A model generated the notes under the pieces. It had not been told where the DNA came from, ran no database searches, and saw only the letters and a program-made list of their open reading frames with translations. Position numbers and translations under genes: made by a program. A stretch of 64,000 bases of DNA from Euwallacea fornicatus (taxonomy: Eukaryota; Arthropoda; Insecta; Coleoptera; Curculionidae): assembly GCF_040115645.1 (NCBI RefSeq), contig NC_089566.1, positions 2,542,001-2,606,000 of the forward strand. The letters are read 5' to 3'. This document shows positions 10,487 to 23,112 of the stretch, piece by piece. Within the stretch, counting starts at the first letter, position 1, and every line of letters starts with the position of its first letter.

Positions 10487-13400
10487 CGTAGAGAATTCCC
10501 ACGTTCACTTGCTTTCTGCAAGTGTATTTTTGCCCCCTGCTCCGTGGCATGAGCAATTTCTTCTGCGGTGGGATATACGTCTACGGTGGGGAGGCTCATA
10601 TAATAATCATTTAATTAACCCACAGAGCGGTATTTCATTTTTACCGCCGAACAAAACAGGCATAATATCGGAGGCAAGCGATCCGAGGCGGCCATCTATA
10701 ATTCATAACAAACAAATGAATGGGCCCTTCTTAGATCGTTTCCAGTTGCTCGAGGCGACGTCCTGACTCCTTAACTCCATCCGTTACTCTGAGCTTATTA
10801 GAGCTTTACCCTTCACTTAATCAATATAGAAGAGATTTCACACTATCGCTTTGGGTTGATTTATCATTTAATTAATCTTAATTGGAGCTTTAGTGATTGT
10901 TTCTCAGTTTTTATATGAACGATCCAGCTAACATACCTGAGGAGTCCTGGAATTACCGCCGAACAGCTGTGAAACTCTTAATGAGGCATTTGTCAGATAT
11001 TTCTGCGAAATTTCCCTGAATTTCGGCTTTATTTATTAGTTCTTCGGGTGCTTGACAAAAGGAAATGATTTACACGCGGGGAGCAAAACAAAACAACCCG
11101 AATTTGATAATGTCACTCACAGTAGGGCGCAAAACAACCAATTTAGTCTGTTTCGGTAATTGCTTAATAAATTAGTTAATTTCCAATGTTACGCTTCGAA
11201 TGGTGGATAATTTAAGAGATAAATCTGAAGAACGTTTAAAAATGACCACCGAGCCCTCATCGTGCACTAAACATTTACAGGAAGCCGATAAGACGCAGAC
11301 ACACACAAAGCTGGTCCCTCATGGTCATTTATACCGTTTAAGGGATAATCTGGATAATACGTCCTCCAGTTATCTTTTCGCTTGCCACTGCTTTTGAACA
11401 AGCCACTCGGTAATACAGTCAAACGGTCGGTGTTCCTCCTTTAACCCCGTTTTTCCCTCCGATTTTTAACTTTTCATTTTACTGGGGTTAAGCCGAAAAT
11501 AATTAAAACCTACTTCCCCGATCCCCACAAGTGTTTTTGTGTTATTGGGATTTTTGACCAATAATCGAAGTCCGTTTCTTATCATCCATGGCGAATTAAG
11601 TATTTGTTTTCCGTATTTCCTTCTTCTCATTCGCTTCACTCCCCTTTGAGCCCCTCTTAGCCCTGCCGAAGAGATTTAACCGTATCCTATCGACTGATAA
11701 AAACCCAATTGTTACGACTCCGATAAAGTTGATTTTGAATCCACTTCGAAATCCGCGGGGGTTTCGTAAAAAATATGTCTTGTAACGTTTTTAATTTGGT
11801 CACAATCGAAGCCAACGATTCTAACAAAAGACGTTACCTGCGAAATGTTCTTGCGATCGTCACCTCCGACCAAACATCCAGAACGTACTTTGATAGCAGA
11901 CTCCAACTCGTCAGACGAATAAAAAACAAGTTTGAGCTCGGGCTATTGTCACTTAATTAAATTAAGCGAAAACGTCAAATTTGCGTCATAAAATTCAATA
12001 TTATGGGAAAATGTAAAAAAGGTCAACCGCTCTGCACCCCGAAAATGAAACAAGTGTGTACACGTCGCTGTGAAATACTTTCATGCCGTATATCGTAGGA
12101 CAAGAGGCAAGAACAGCATCAGCAACAATTCAGCTGCATACTGCTTTTTATCTCATTAAAAAAATCTGGCGCAGTTTATAAATTGCAAACTTTTAAACTA
12201 AATAAAAACTTTAAAAAAATAATTCAAGACAAAAAATTTAATAATTAGAGATGTGACTTTAAAAAATGGCGCAATATATAACTAATAATTTTATTGCGTA
12301 AACAGCTATAAAGTAAAAAAAATTGTTAATTTTTATTTTGCAGGTTAATTATTGAACATTATTGACCTTCCTCAACATATTTCTCACATTCTCATTGCTT
12401 CTCTTTCGAACTTCTGTTGAAAATGCCGCACATCCACTGCCTGCAACTGAAGCATTGAACCCACTGTTGATGGTCAACATAAAGTCGAAAATCGCATTTG
12501 CAAGCAACGCACAAGTTACTGCTACCAACGTTATCAGGACAATACTTGATGAATTTGTTCACGCTGTTGTTTTTCTGATTTTTGCTTTGGCTACTTGTCT
12601 CTAATTAACCCATCTTTAACCTATTCAACAGTTAATGCTTCCGGTCCTGTCGCCATCTTTTTCTTTTTCTTCCCCGCATTTGACCAAATAGCTTATGTGG
12701 CTGCGATATGCTGGCTTATATGCCTTATGTAGCTAACACGCGCTCGCTCCAGCAGCTGGTCTGCACTTGCCCTGTGTATAAATATGTGCGGGGTATGAGC
12801 GGGCCAGTGCTTTTCTCAAAAAATATCAGAAAAAAATTTATGATTCTCTTTAATTCACTAAAACATAAGGCGCTTCAATTGGGAGCCCCAATTTGTACGC
12901 AAATCTTTGTTGAAGCGTAATCTGATTAATTTATTTACACAGGGGAAACCCATAAATAGAGTTACGTCTACGTCGCTACATTTACGTAGTCGGACTGAAA
13001 TCACCATAAAGATGATTGCTAATTATCATATATAACATATTATCGCGTATATTTAATTGCATATATATAATGTAATAAAAAACAGATGTATCAGCGCAAG
13101 TTCAGATGTGTCTCTAAAATTGCGATGCTGAAATACCGGGTGTATAAAGTCTCGAATTATAATATTTCTCGATTTTTTCCTCGGAAATCCCAGATTTTTT
13201 GTTTTGTGGCATTCAGGGAATCTTCAGTCGACAGTCTTGAATTGATATCGGAAAAGCAAAAAGTGCGCACTGGATCCATTAAAATGGCGACCAAGATCTA
13301 ATCTGGCAAAGTTGGCCATTTTCCGTGCGCGAAATCGGCATTAAGAAGAAACGTAACGTGATAAATTATAATATTTAGCAACAATGTGGTGCACGAGAAA

Positions 13401-14089
13401 GTAACCCTCTCGTACATGACGTTTACATTTTGCCATCTCCACTTCCAGCAGAACAGAAATTGAGTTTATGACTTTTTTTGCTGTCGCAGATTTTGTCGAA
13501 GAACTTTTTAAATTTAATTTCTACGTCTGTATCTCCGGCATTTATTATTGATTTAAGATTTGCTTGATGAATCTATCATCAGGTTGTCTTGCTGTGCCAG
13601 TGCCGGTCGCAAATTTGGATCTGTTACCCCTATCCGGCGCCCATTTTGAACTTATTGAATTTCATTTGAATTATGGAGCCTGATTTTAGGATCACATTTC
13701 AAGGCGGATGTTTCATGTTTTTATAAAATTACGAAGAAACGGAATTCGGAGACGAGTTTATACATGTTAAACTAGGGATTATAGTGGCGGTTCATCTGAT
13801 TATTTCAATGAATCCGTGTAACATGTCAATGATTAACTCTTATGAGTTGTTGTTCATGTATTAGAAGACGCTTGATAGATTGAAGGACGAATTGCAAGGT
13901 ATCGGAAATAATTCAAAAAGATTTTAGGACAAAGTCAGGTGGTTGCAGAAAAAAGGTATTCGTAGGGGTGATAACAAAAATTCAAACTGTTGTTTATGGA
14001 CCACGCGGTATTTTCAATATTTTCGTGCATTAAAAAAATTCTCGTTTAAGTCAAAATACGTCCATATATGTAATAACTCTTGGTGCCAA

Positions 14090-14190
14090 CTAACTCCGAA
14101 ATCGGAACCTGAACTCGTGACACGAATACTAAACCCGAAGCCTGAATCCGAACCGTACCCCGAATGCGAAACCCGAACGGAACCCCGAAC
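14090..14190. repeat. Degenerate CCGAA-type short tandem repeat
   Basis: Units of about six bases around CCGAAC/CCGAAT recur roughly every 6-12 bases (CCGAAATCGGAACCTGAA, then ACCCGAAGCCTGAATCCGAA and so on). In one frame this gives a PEPE-like peptide, but the run lacks any other gene context. It is an old microsatellite or minisatellite. Confidence 0.5.
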
Positions 14191-14286
14191 TCTGACGAAA
14201 GCGTTTAACAATTATTTCGGAAAAATTATATTAATTTAAGAAATTTCGCACCGTGTAGTGGCAAACCGAAGTTGGATGTAGGTAAC

Positions 14287-14358
14287 TGCCTAAAACGCCA
14301 TTTTTTATTCAAGTATTTCGGCACATGCGTTGTATAGTCGTTTTAGGCGCACCCTGTA
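14287..14358 (-). repeat. Solo transposon end with short stem
   Basis: GCGCACCCTGTA at 14347-14358 is the reverse orientation of the TACAGGGTG end motif. Just inside it, GCCTAAAACG at 14287 pairs with CGTTTTAGGC at 14338. No left-hand end was found. Confidence 0.35.
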
Positions 14359-16925
14359 TGTATAAGTTAGCTGTTAGTCATATTTAAAAAAATACTTAGA
14401 CGAAGCACTTTTAATGACTTTTTACTGCACGAGTATTACAGATATCTTGAAGCCAAGCTTAGAGTCGATATCTGGACGATGTCTGGATTCTTATAGTCCA
14501 TTGTTAATTAACAATATATTTATAACATATCCGGTGTTATTTACCTTGGAGTTGGGGTGTCTTATTCATAAGAAGTATAGGAGTTTGCTGGAGGTAGCTT
14601 CTCATGCTCATACCTGATAAGATTCCTCATAAGTAAGTAGAACTGTACTAATTTTAACTTATGCGATGGTATGTAGTTCTGTTTCCGTTAAAAAGGAGAA
14701 AACTGTTAAACAACCTTATCTTAGTCAAAACCTGATAAAGAGCGATAATTGATTCAGAAGATAAGCCAAGACCTTAGTTAATGGATGAACCTTCCATAAC
14801 ATTTAACAGTGTTTTCTGGATAAGTATTAGGATCTTAATTTTGATTCTTTTTGTCTGGCCTCCGCTTGTCTGACTTACCTGCAAAATTCTAGGTATTACT
14901 GTGTTCTATGTAGATTTTTTGTTTTTTTTTTAAATAACTTCGAAAAAATCTTAGTTCCACCTGCTCAACGCGCGTTGAACCTCGAACAATAAGGCACTAT
15001 TTGAATCGGTTGGTTTGGTATTTCGATACCCATTTTTCCCCGTTTTCACTGGAATTAGTGTTGTAAAGGAACATACTCAGGTGTTTTCCAAGTATAATAA
15101 TTCGTCCTTCTTATTGTACCCCAGCTAGGAATGAACGTGCAGTTGAATTGCAATGGTAAAACCATTTTCGGATCCCTGTAATTTTATTTTCGCGATCTCC
15201 CTGAGAAATACCGGGTATTTCCAACGTAGATGGATTTCTGGTAATTGTGCAGCGACGCATGCGCGTCATCAAATCGTTAAATTAGAGCTGATTGATGCTG
15301 ATTGCAAAACTGAAGATCAGTTGCTAAATCGATAATTACTTATTCGTTAGTGATTATTTATTGACGTGTTCGTACCCGAATGAAGAAGTTTACAGTGGCG
15401 TAATGCCGACGCGCAAAGAACCGAATGACCCTTCGCATATTCAAGATTTTTGTTCGAAGTTCACATCAGAAAATATGTTGCATGAAACTTCCGTACCTCT
15501 ATAGGCTTCTTCAGGTGGTGAAAATTTAACTATAGTCATGAGTTTTGCTTTCTAAGGGGGCATCAGGGTTAGTTCGCATATTGTAATTTTTTCTTGATTA
15601 AAATGAAAGGAATTGGAGAAGCTCGGAATTTCGTAAGTGTACCAGGGGAAAATAACGAAATGAAGCGAAGAGGGCAACTAATTTTATATATTCAGTAGTT
15701 GCAAGTGAAGGAAACGAGCGGAATTTTAATAGGTCGAAATAAATTAGAAAGGCAAGTGCGCCTGAAAATGAAGTATTGCTGATTTGTAGCACGGTCCTAT
15801 TGAAAGAAGTGGGGAACAAATCGACTGGGTCGGATTTAGGGCACCGCCACAGGCCGCCCCGCGACTCGGAAGCAAATAAAAAAAGTAAAAAACAAAAATT
15901 AAAGAAAAAAGGGCATCGAAAGGAGCCGGGGATCACACCATTTACATTCATGAAGAGTCGTCAATGGGGTTGCACCGCTATTTGCAATTAGGCGGTTTCT
16001 TCGCCACCGTGGCAATACCTAATCACCGGCGGCCCTACTTTGCATATTTTCAGATATTTGCGCCTACGAGGCTTTGAACTCGACAACAACCCTTAAATAC
16101 CCACTTGACTCTTTCGCTTCGGTACGTTCTTGGGAATGTTATGAGGCATTAGAGCGGCAAAAAACATCGCCGGGGACCCCCGGTCGTGTATAATATAAAT
16201 TGCCCGAATTTTTCCTCAGGAAACCCCGAAACGTATTATCATAAATAATAAGAAAATAAGAAAATAAAAGCAGTTTTTTATGTTTCGGCACTTTCGGGGG
16301 ACCCCAACGCCTTGCGCCGGTCGTTAGATACATTCGGCCTCAATTGTTCTCGCTTCTCGAGTGTGTTTCCACTTCACCCCTCTTCCGCATACCAACCTCC
16401 CCCTCAACTACTCCCAAACGTATATGTCCACTAGACTTTTGGGCAGGACAGGCTTCATCTACCTAATTAATTTCTCTGGATCACCACAAATCTAGAAAAT
16501 GGTATTTGATATGCAAGCTTAGATCTGCGTTATGGGAACATTTTCCGCATCTTGCGTCCATTCATTCGCCCCTTTCTGACAAGGTCCACTACTGCGATTT
16601 TAAAAATTGTTACATCGTCATCCAATAGTGAGAGAGAGCCTAAAAAAAGTTATCCCTAATCCAGTTCTGTTCCGTTCTCTTTTTACCCATTTGAAATTGT
16701 AAATAAGAAGTTCTGTCGGCCAGTTTCGATGGCCATTTTCCCACTTTATTTGACGACCGTATGAATGGACGCGAAAAAAAGAAAGTCAGTAATCAAGCGT
16801 CCTAAACGACTTCCATTGTGAGTCTCTTGAAAAATGGACCTTTTCGGCACCCTGTAACAATATCGCGGGGACGCTGCCCCTGTGCCCCGACTGCCGACGC
16901 GATATTTAATTAAAAAGTACAATAC

Positions 16926-18003
16926 ATACAGGGCGTTTTGTTTCAGTAGGTCAGTCCGCTAACCGAAGATTTCTTATGCGAAAAGAATTAGACTTTTCTT
17001 ATGACACATTTTTCTCTGGCGGCTCATATTCAATGCACAGGGGGTGTTGAGATTAGTAAAAAAGTTTACTTTTGTTAATAGCTTGGGTGTTTCGTGACAT
17101 ATTTGAATCGAATTTTACAGTGATGCCTGGTTCGATTAGGCGCACGATTTCTATGATTGAGGCTAAGAAAGTTTGGAGAAACAATGGGGAAAATGGGGGT
17201 CGTGTAAACGTCCCCCCCCCCCCCATTTTTTTGTGCGCACGTCAATTGTGCAATTGTTTAGTTACTCAGATTAGTTGTTTCTTTATCTAGATTTCCTCAT
17301 TCTTGTAAAATTGTCATTCACGGCTTACTTTAAAAAATGTGTCAGCTTATTGCCCCTCAATACGTGACTTCCATTATTTATTTATTTAATTGAGCAAGCC
17401 GGGAAGATTGTTATGGGCAAATTGTCCATAACTATCAGGGTATTGGCACGAGAGTGATTAGTCAGCGAATGGAAAATCAAGGAATTACCAAGTGCCACGT
17501 ACAGCCATTACCAAAACGGCAATCATGTGCGTTTTGGAACTGCGTTCTCGACATAAACAAAAATCGCTCGCGTATTAGGGGACAATAAGGTGAAGTATTT
17601 TCTAAACTGAGGTGTAAATCGAAATTTTACAAGAACGCAGAAATCCAGCTAAAAAACAACTAATTGGAATAACCAAACAAATGTACAATTTGCGTGCGCA
17701 AAACAAAAATTGGGGGGCAAACATGTACACTTCTCCGATTTTCCTCATCGTTTCTTCAATTTTTTTTTAACCCAAATCATAGGAAATGTGCCATTCGAAC
17801 TATACATCACCGCAAAACTTCGTTAAAATATATTAAGGAACGTACGAGTCATTAACAAAAGTAATTTTTTTTTACTAACTTCGACACCCTGTGCAACGAG
17901 CGTAAAGCTCCAAAGACGAAAAAGCCATAAGGAAAGCATAATTATTTCTGCTTAAGGAATCTCCGATTAGCCAATTGGCCCGCTAATGCGAAACGCCCTA
18001 TAT
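16926..18003. mobile_element. Foldback transposon with about 400-bp inverted arms
   Basis: The left end ATACAGGGCGTTT at 16926 is mirrored by AAACGCCCTATAT at about 17991-18003. Reading inward, the two arms keep matching for about 400 bases. Matched landmarks include the GCTAACCGAAGATTTCTTA block (left) and its counterpart near 17960, the internal CACAGGGGGTGTTGAGATTAG (left, about 17037) with CTAACTTCGACACCCTGTG (right, about 17876), and GTGCGCACG with CGTGCGCA around 17235 and 17690. The loop (about 17330-17610) shows no clear coding remnant. A C13 run at 17212-17224 lies in the left arm where the right arm has only G6. TA flanks both ends, as expected for Tc1/mariner-type insertion. Confidence 0.75.
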
Positions 18004-20164
18004 ATAAATCGCATGGTGATCACTTAAACGAACCCAAAATCACTTTTAAGTTGTACGATTGCCTAACCGGAAACGAACAAGTCTGATTGGCATTTTCAGG
18101 GAGGTAAGCAAATAATTTCAGGCAGGGGTTGACCGTTTTCTTTATTTAGGACAGAGAGCACTGACAATCGTATCTAAAACTTTAATATAATTCAGTAGTG
18201 TATGTAACTAGGACCAGGGGCGGTACCAACAAATTTTTTCCCGCTTTGTGAGATATTTTTACGTTCAATTCTGCAGATCTCCGTAAAGAAAATAGTGGCG
18301 GTTAATATTTTTTCGGTATCATGAGGGCGATTCCAAGGGGCAACGTAATTATTTTATGGAGCGTCACTTCCAAAAGTGCAGCAGTGATACGATAGAGCTC
18401 CCCTGTTTGCTTTAAATTATACTTAACTCACGTTTCATTATAAAAAGATTTACTGTTTCTTTTTAAGGGCCACAAATAAGATTTTATGAACCGTTAGATT
18501 TGGGGTTGTTTGAAACAATTTCTAGGTGTACAGGTTCCACGTGAAGGTACGTTACGTCGGATCAGTTTCGTTCAAATCGTTCACGATGAGAGCAAACCAG
18601 GCCTGTTTCCCTTATATTCATAAGTCACACGAAGCTCCTCCGCGGTGTATATAGTGCGGTCTAAATTGCTACTTTGAGAATTATAACAGGTGGGATAATG
18701 GTTAAATGAGAAAAGTTGCAGGAAATTTAATGCCGTTTTGAAGACGATTTTATGTTCTTTCGGTTTTGGAATTTTCTCAGAAACCGAATTTTCGAAAAGG
18801 CGCTATAAATTCACGAATTCGAAATATTTTTCAAGTCTTTAAAACCGCTCTGAAAGCGACTCTTTGCGAACTATTTCTTACTGATTTAATTACCAGCTGC
18901 GACGTTTCGGTTCTGACGTATCACTTTCAACGAACGTTTTATTTTCCTGTGCCTACGATATTATCTTTGACACAGTTGAAAGGAACTTTTTTCCCTTCCA
19001 CCGGTATATCACAATTCATAGGAATATTTAGATGAAGATGTGTATACGTCTATGCATGAAGGTGAGCGGGACCTCGGCTTCCTTCGCTGCACAAAACGCC
19101 TAAACAACCTGAAATACTTAACTAGCTGATAAAATTAACTTAATCTAAATTTTCAAAATGACGTACGGTGTAATAATTTTATCTCGACAACATTTCGTTT
19201 TGCAACAACTTTTTTGTTTTCAAAGATGTTGGTACGCGACAAAGGCTTTTCTCCAGGACTTCTTCACAATTTTTTTCGTAAATTTCAAATGAATTCTTAC
19301 AATTGTCAAATTTTGACATTTATTGAAGTAACTAGCATTTCTTTAAATGAAAAAACCTGTGTACTTTCTCATTTTCGTGTCCCAGGAAAAATTCTTAACA
19401 TATTTTATATGACGCTTCGCGTGTCTATCTCTTACCGTTAGCTTCATATGCCAATTTAAAAATCGAAAGTAGTTTTCATATAAAACGGTCAATGACTTAA
19501 ATGGCCTTGTTAAAGTTAACGATTTGCTTTCAGCAAATAATAATAATAATAGCACACCGTATTGAAACGATTTTTGTCTATAAATCCCGTAAACCTATAA
19601 TTATATTGTACATCTATTAAGCAACCAATAAAAATAATGATTGACTATTAAAAACAAATAACAATTAATTATCTACTAATATGCGTTAGAAAAATTGCCA
19701 AACGTGACAACCCTGGTGCTCAACGCATTTTTGATAAAGTTTAATGGTATGTCTTTGAGAATTAATGATAATTTCTTGTTTCTGTCTTCATTTTTAGACA
19801 GCGTTTGTTATTTTTAATTTTAATTCTTGAAAGTCATTGCATGGGGCCTCATAAACTTTACTTTTCACGGATATATGTACATGTATCCGAACAAAAATCC
19901 AACATTGTCAAATTTTAATTTTAGTTTTAATTAAAAACCATTTAACTTAGAGGCTACCGGCGTAATAAGAAAACTCTATTCAATTTTTAAACCGAAATAA
20001 TAACCTAACAGTGAGAAATATATATATATTAAGTTTTATACAAAATATCTTTAGAATTTTGCTTAACATACGGAAATCAAAAAACATACAGGATGATCCA
20101 TTTAACAAACTAATGTCACATCAACCAGTGTCAAAATTTTACAGTTATGAGATTTCATTTGAAA
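18004..20164. other. AT-rich spacer between foldback elements
   Basis: No gene or conserved exon was recognised. A further end motif, TACAGGATGATCCATTTAAC, lies near 20087, about 80 bases before the next foldback element, and suggests nested or repeated insertion there. Confidence 0.4.
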
Positions 20165-21214
20165 TATACAGTGATCCATTTGTTTTGGGGTCAGTCTGTA
20201 AAAAGTTTATTGATTGTGCAATTTAGCCCGGATTTTTTTTTAATTATAGAACTTGATAAACTGCACATTTTCATCAAAAATGGTCTGGTTGACATGAAAT
20301 TCAAGGGCTACTATGACAGGTTATAGGAGCTAAATTTTAATAAATCATATTGGCGATTTTTTAGAAAAAATCTGAGCACGCCACTGGATTGGCCACCCCT
20401 CAAGACGGGCCTGTACGGGATTTTATCGAAATATTTTAAGCAATAACGATTTCCTACGAGAATTAAAGCTGCACCCTCAGTATTTGTTTATTTTCAAAAT
20501 TTCATAGTGGGCTATGGAGAACAAGTGAAGGGTTTAACTGTCAACAAACGCAACAAACATCAACATCGATGTCAGAACGTATTTGTGCTCGATGCAAATT
20601 AGATTGTTAATCGTGATAATTGTGGCCGATTCGTGGTGTGTGAGTGGAAAATTGTGAATTGTAAGAGGAAAAACAGAAATTGTTCGTCTTGTTGGTGAAA
20701 ACGTGCGCCCGGCAGCAGAGGGTGCGGCCGAATGCAGAGTTCAACATCAGACGGTCCAGATACACCGGTAAGTCGAAGTAACGAGGCAAAATGGCCGCCG
20801 TGTGCTTTTCCTAAATATCAACTAAATTTTGCAATATTTCAACGACAATCCCCGAAATGGTATTGATATGGTTAGTTTGGGTCTTAATATACCAAGATAA
20901 AGTATAAGAAGATGTAAGAACCCAGTGTGCATTTGTAATTCTTCCACAAAATCGTTATTACCAAAGCCCGTTGTGAGTGGTGGCCAATCCAGTGGCGGGC
21001 ACAGATTTTTTCTAAAAAAATCGCTAATATGATTTGTTAAAATTTTGCTCCTAGAAACTGTCACAGTAAGCCTTTAATTTCATGTCAACCAGGCGAGTTT
21101 TGCTGAAAATGTGCAGAATATCGAGCTCCGTAATAGTAAAAAATCCGGGCTAAATCGCACAATCAATATCCTTTTTACAGGCTGACCTCCAAACAAACGG
21201 GTCACACTGTATAT
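20165..21214. mobile_element. Foldback transposon with about 330-bp inverted arms
   Basis: TATACAGTGATCCATTTG at 20165 is mirrored by the CAAACGGGTCACACTGTATA end at about 21195-21214. The arms match for some 330 bases, with runs such as GATTGTGCAATTTAGCCCGG against its complement near 21150, GGTTGACATGAAATT against its complement near 21085, and CCACTGGATTGGCCACC (20381) against GGTGGCCAATCCAGTGG (20980). TA flanks both ends. The loop holds a transposase fragment at 20661-20768, so this is a deletion derivative of a coding transposon. Confidence 0.8.
20661..20768 (+). pseudogene. DUF4817-like transposase N-terminal fragment in foldback loop
   Basis: Within the loop, one frame reads TEIVRLVGENVRPAAEGAAE, then CRVQHQTVQIH. 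The EIVxLxGENxR-xxEAAxxFNxRHxxR pattern is that of a DUF4817 helix-turn-helix at the start of a transposase. About 35 codons remain; the catalytic part is gone. It ties the foldback family to a coding Tc1/mariner-related transposon. The match is by pattern and should be tested with a profile search. Confidence 0.5.
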
Positions 21215-22763
21215 AAAAACTGCGAAGAAGTTCTATAAAATAGCATTTGTCTCATATCGATATCTTTGAAAACAAAAAAATTGTTGCAAAATGAAATGTT
21301 ATCAAGATTAAATGATTACACTGTACATCTGTGAGAATACACTTTTAATGTATTTGCCAGACTGTATGGATGACTCAGCTACGCTTTCCTTCATACTCCC
21401 TGAAACATGTTGAACTCTCACTTCGAACTGTTAAACCTGTAGTGATGAGAAGTTAAATTTTTACGTTTAATCTTTTCCATATCCCCAAATATAAAAATTT
21501 GGAGGTGTAGTGCACTGAGATTTACCTGACTATATTTTTTTTCAATTAAACGGACCTCTAGTTCGATTCACTCAATACACATTGAATGGCATAATTTTTT
21601 ATTATAATATAATTATTAGCATTTCGACTTCTGTGATTTAGTCACAATAAATGCATCACCACATACATGTTAAGTCTAAATATTTCTTGAAATCTACTTA
21701 GAGTCGCCTTCTTACATAAGGAAAAATGTTTAAATCGTTTTCAAAAGGTCATCGAACTGGCTATCAAATTCCCTTCAATTGCCCTCATTTAGCCATTTTT
21801 CCAGGTCTTGTAGTTCTCAAGATAGCCATACAATTTCGGACATACTGTAGGTTAAGTGCTTTTAAATTGACCAAGACTTTAAAATCTATTAAACTCCAAT
21901 GACTCACTGGAACGAGCACTCCCACGTTCGTTTCACATTCCATCAGTGGACGCAGAATCCCGAGCGGTTACCGGTTTCGTGCCTATTGGCACTCATCAGA
22001 CGGCCGGAGGCTTGGTTGAGGCGGAGAAAAATCCGAAACAACTAATCCGGGAGCTCATTCCCTCACCGGCGTTGAATGACTTTTGTTTTTTTTTGGTGAT
22101 TTTTCTCCGGGAAATGTTTAAAGTCAAAGAAATCCATAAAAATCTGGTCTGCCAGTTTGTGTTGTCCGCAACTTCACATATTCATATTAAAATTTGGCCC
22201 AATGTTGTTAATGTATTTATTTTCAATTTTTTAAAAAATAATTCTACCACGGTTGAAGATGGAAAGCCTAATGAAGAAGTCAGTGTTTTTCTAAATGGAA
22301 CAAGGAAGAGGCTCTTGCCATGAATATTTATTGTAAGAAAAGAAACAATCGATGAAGGAACGCTAGAAGAAGCTCGAATCTGAATCTCCGAACCATCAGG
22401 AAATGTAGGGATTCGGTGAAACTCAGTGCAAAGCACATATTAAACAAGAAGAAAAAGCTTCTGTCTACTGTAAAGGTTGCTGAACTTTCAAAGGAGACTG
22501 GCAAAGTAAGGAAATGTGCCGAGTCTGCAAAGAAGATGACAAAGCAGGAACTATTTTGGTGGTGAAATTAGAGACGAAGAACTGTTAGATCAATGAGTGG
22601 AAGTGTGTGATTTGCTAATTGTATTGTGCTTTAGACCTCATAAATAAAAAAAAAATAACAAAAGACTTCATGAAGTTTTATTGTTGGAATATGAGGGGAT
22701 GATCGTCACAGTAAATCTGAAATAGAGCACAACTATGTATTTAGCTTGGTATATATTTTGCAG
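21215..22763. other. Sequence upstream of first FoxP coding exon
   Basis: The longest frame here (21946-22323, +) is 125 codons with no recognised domain. Near 22640 an AATAAA-type stretch followed by an A run occurs, and a Lys/Ser-rich frame precedes it, which might be a retroposed 3' end, but no parent gene can be named. The region ends in the TTTTGCAG acceptor of the FoxP exon. Confidence 0.3.
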
Positions 22764-22886
22764 GATGATGGAACTATGGATCAGGATATGACCGATGGGG
22801 ATGGTGCTATCAACTTATCAACGTCACAAAGACCGTCTGCCTCAACGACCCCGAATGATAGCGTGCATCAGGATGACGTCGAACAG
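22764..22886 (+). CDS. FoxP: FoxP, first conserved coding exon
   Basis: A TTTTGCAG acceptor and an ACAG|GTAAGA donor bound a 123-base exon. The phase-0 frame reads DDGT, MDQDMTDGDGAINLSTSQR, then PSASTTPNDSVHQDDVEQ. This Asp-rich start with INLSTSQR is what I expect for the N-terminus of insect FoxP, the nuclear forkhead repressor linked to neural and motor-learning functions. I take ATG 22776 as the likely start, because earlier ATGs at 22765 and 22768 share a frame that stops quickly. If so, 22764-22775 is untranslated or continues from an upstream exon. The exon ends in phase 0 and can join directly to 58388. Upstream leader exons were not identified. Confidence 0.8.
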
Positions 22887-23039
22887 GTAAGAGCTCTCTT
22901 TGCTTGACCAGAGGTGCCGATTGAATTTATCTCGGGATACAACATTACGAAATCAAAGGAATACACCCTTCTCCCCGTTTTATGTTTGGAGACATCTGGC
23001 CAAAACGCTTTCAATTAAGATGAAAAATCCAGTGCATTA

Positions 23040-23112
23040 GTACGAGACGCGGGACGAGGCCCGAGGGGCGGGGGGCGCATTGAAAAGGGAGGGGGCGGTG
23101 CAACGGGTATCT
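23040..23112. other. G-rich tract downstream of first FoxP exon
   Basis: About 150-225 bases after the donor, the + strand has clustered G runs (GAGGGGCGGGGGGCGC, then AAAGGGAGGGGGCGG). Four or more G-runs within 60 bases could form a G-quadruplex or bind KLF/Sp1-type zinc-finger proteins. This is a composition-based call. Confidence 0.35.

Larger units (their letters stand above)
7671..16920. other. Non-coding region upstream of FoxP
   Basis: No splice-bounded conserved exon or intact gene was recognised. It contains a CpG-rich patch at about 8290-8720, an NRF1-type palindrome at 10475, a degenerate hexamer array at 14090-14190 and a solo transposon end at 14347. Open frames here are short and show no family pattern. 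FoxP promoter or enhancer sequence, or untranslated leader exons, could lie here but cannot be placed by eye. Confidence 0.4.

Noticed and set aside
12362..12604. 80-codon + strand frame with a hydrophobic, signal-like start and a hydrophobic end
   Set aside because: No family pattern, no upstream exon and a length expected by chance; hydrophobic residues are common in AT-rich frames.
21946..22323. 125-codon + strand frame upstream of the FoxP exon
   Set aside because: Composition resembles random AT-rich translation in the second half, no domain is seen, and it does not join to FoxP in phase with a clear donor.
22270..22650. Possible processed pseudogene with Lys/Ser-rich frame and an A run
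   Set aside because: The A run is short, no parent protein is recognised and no target-site duplication was found.
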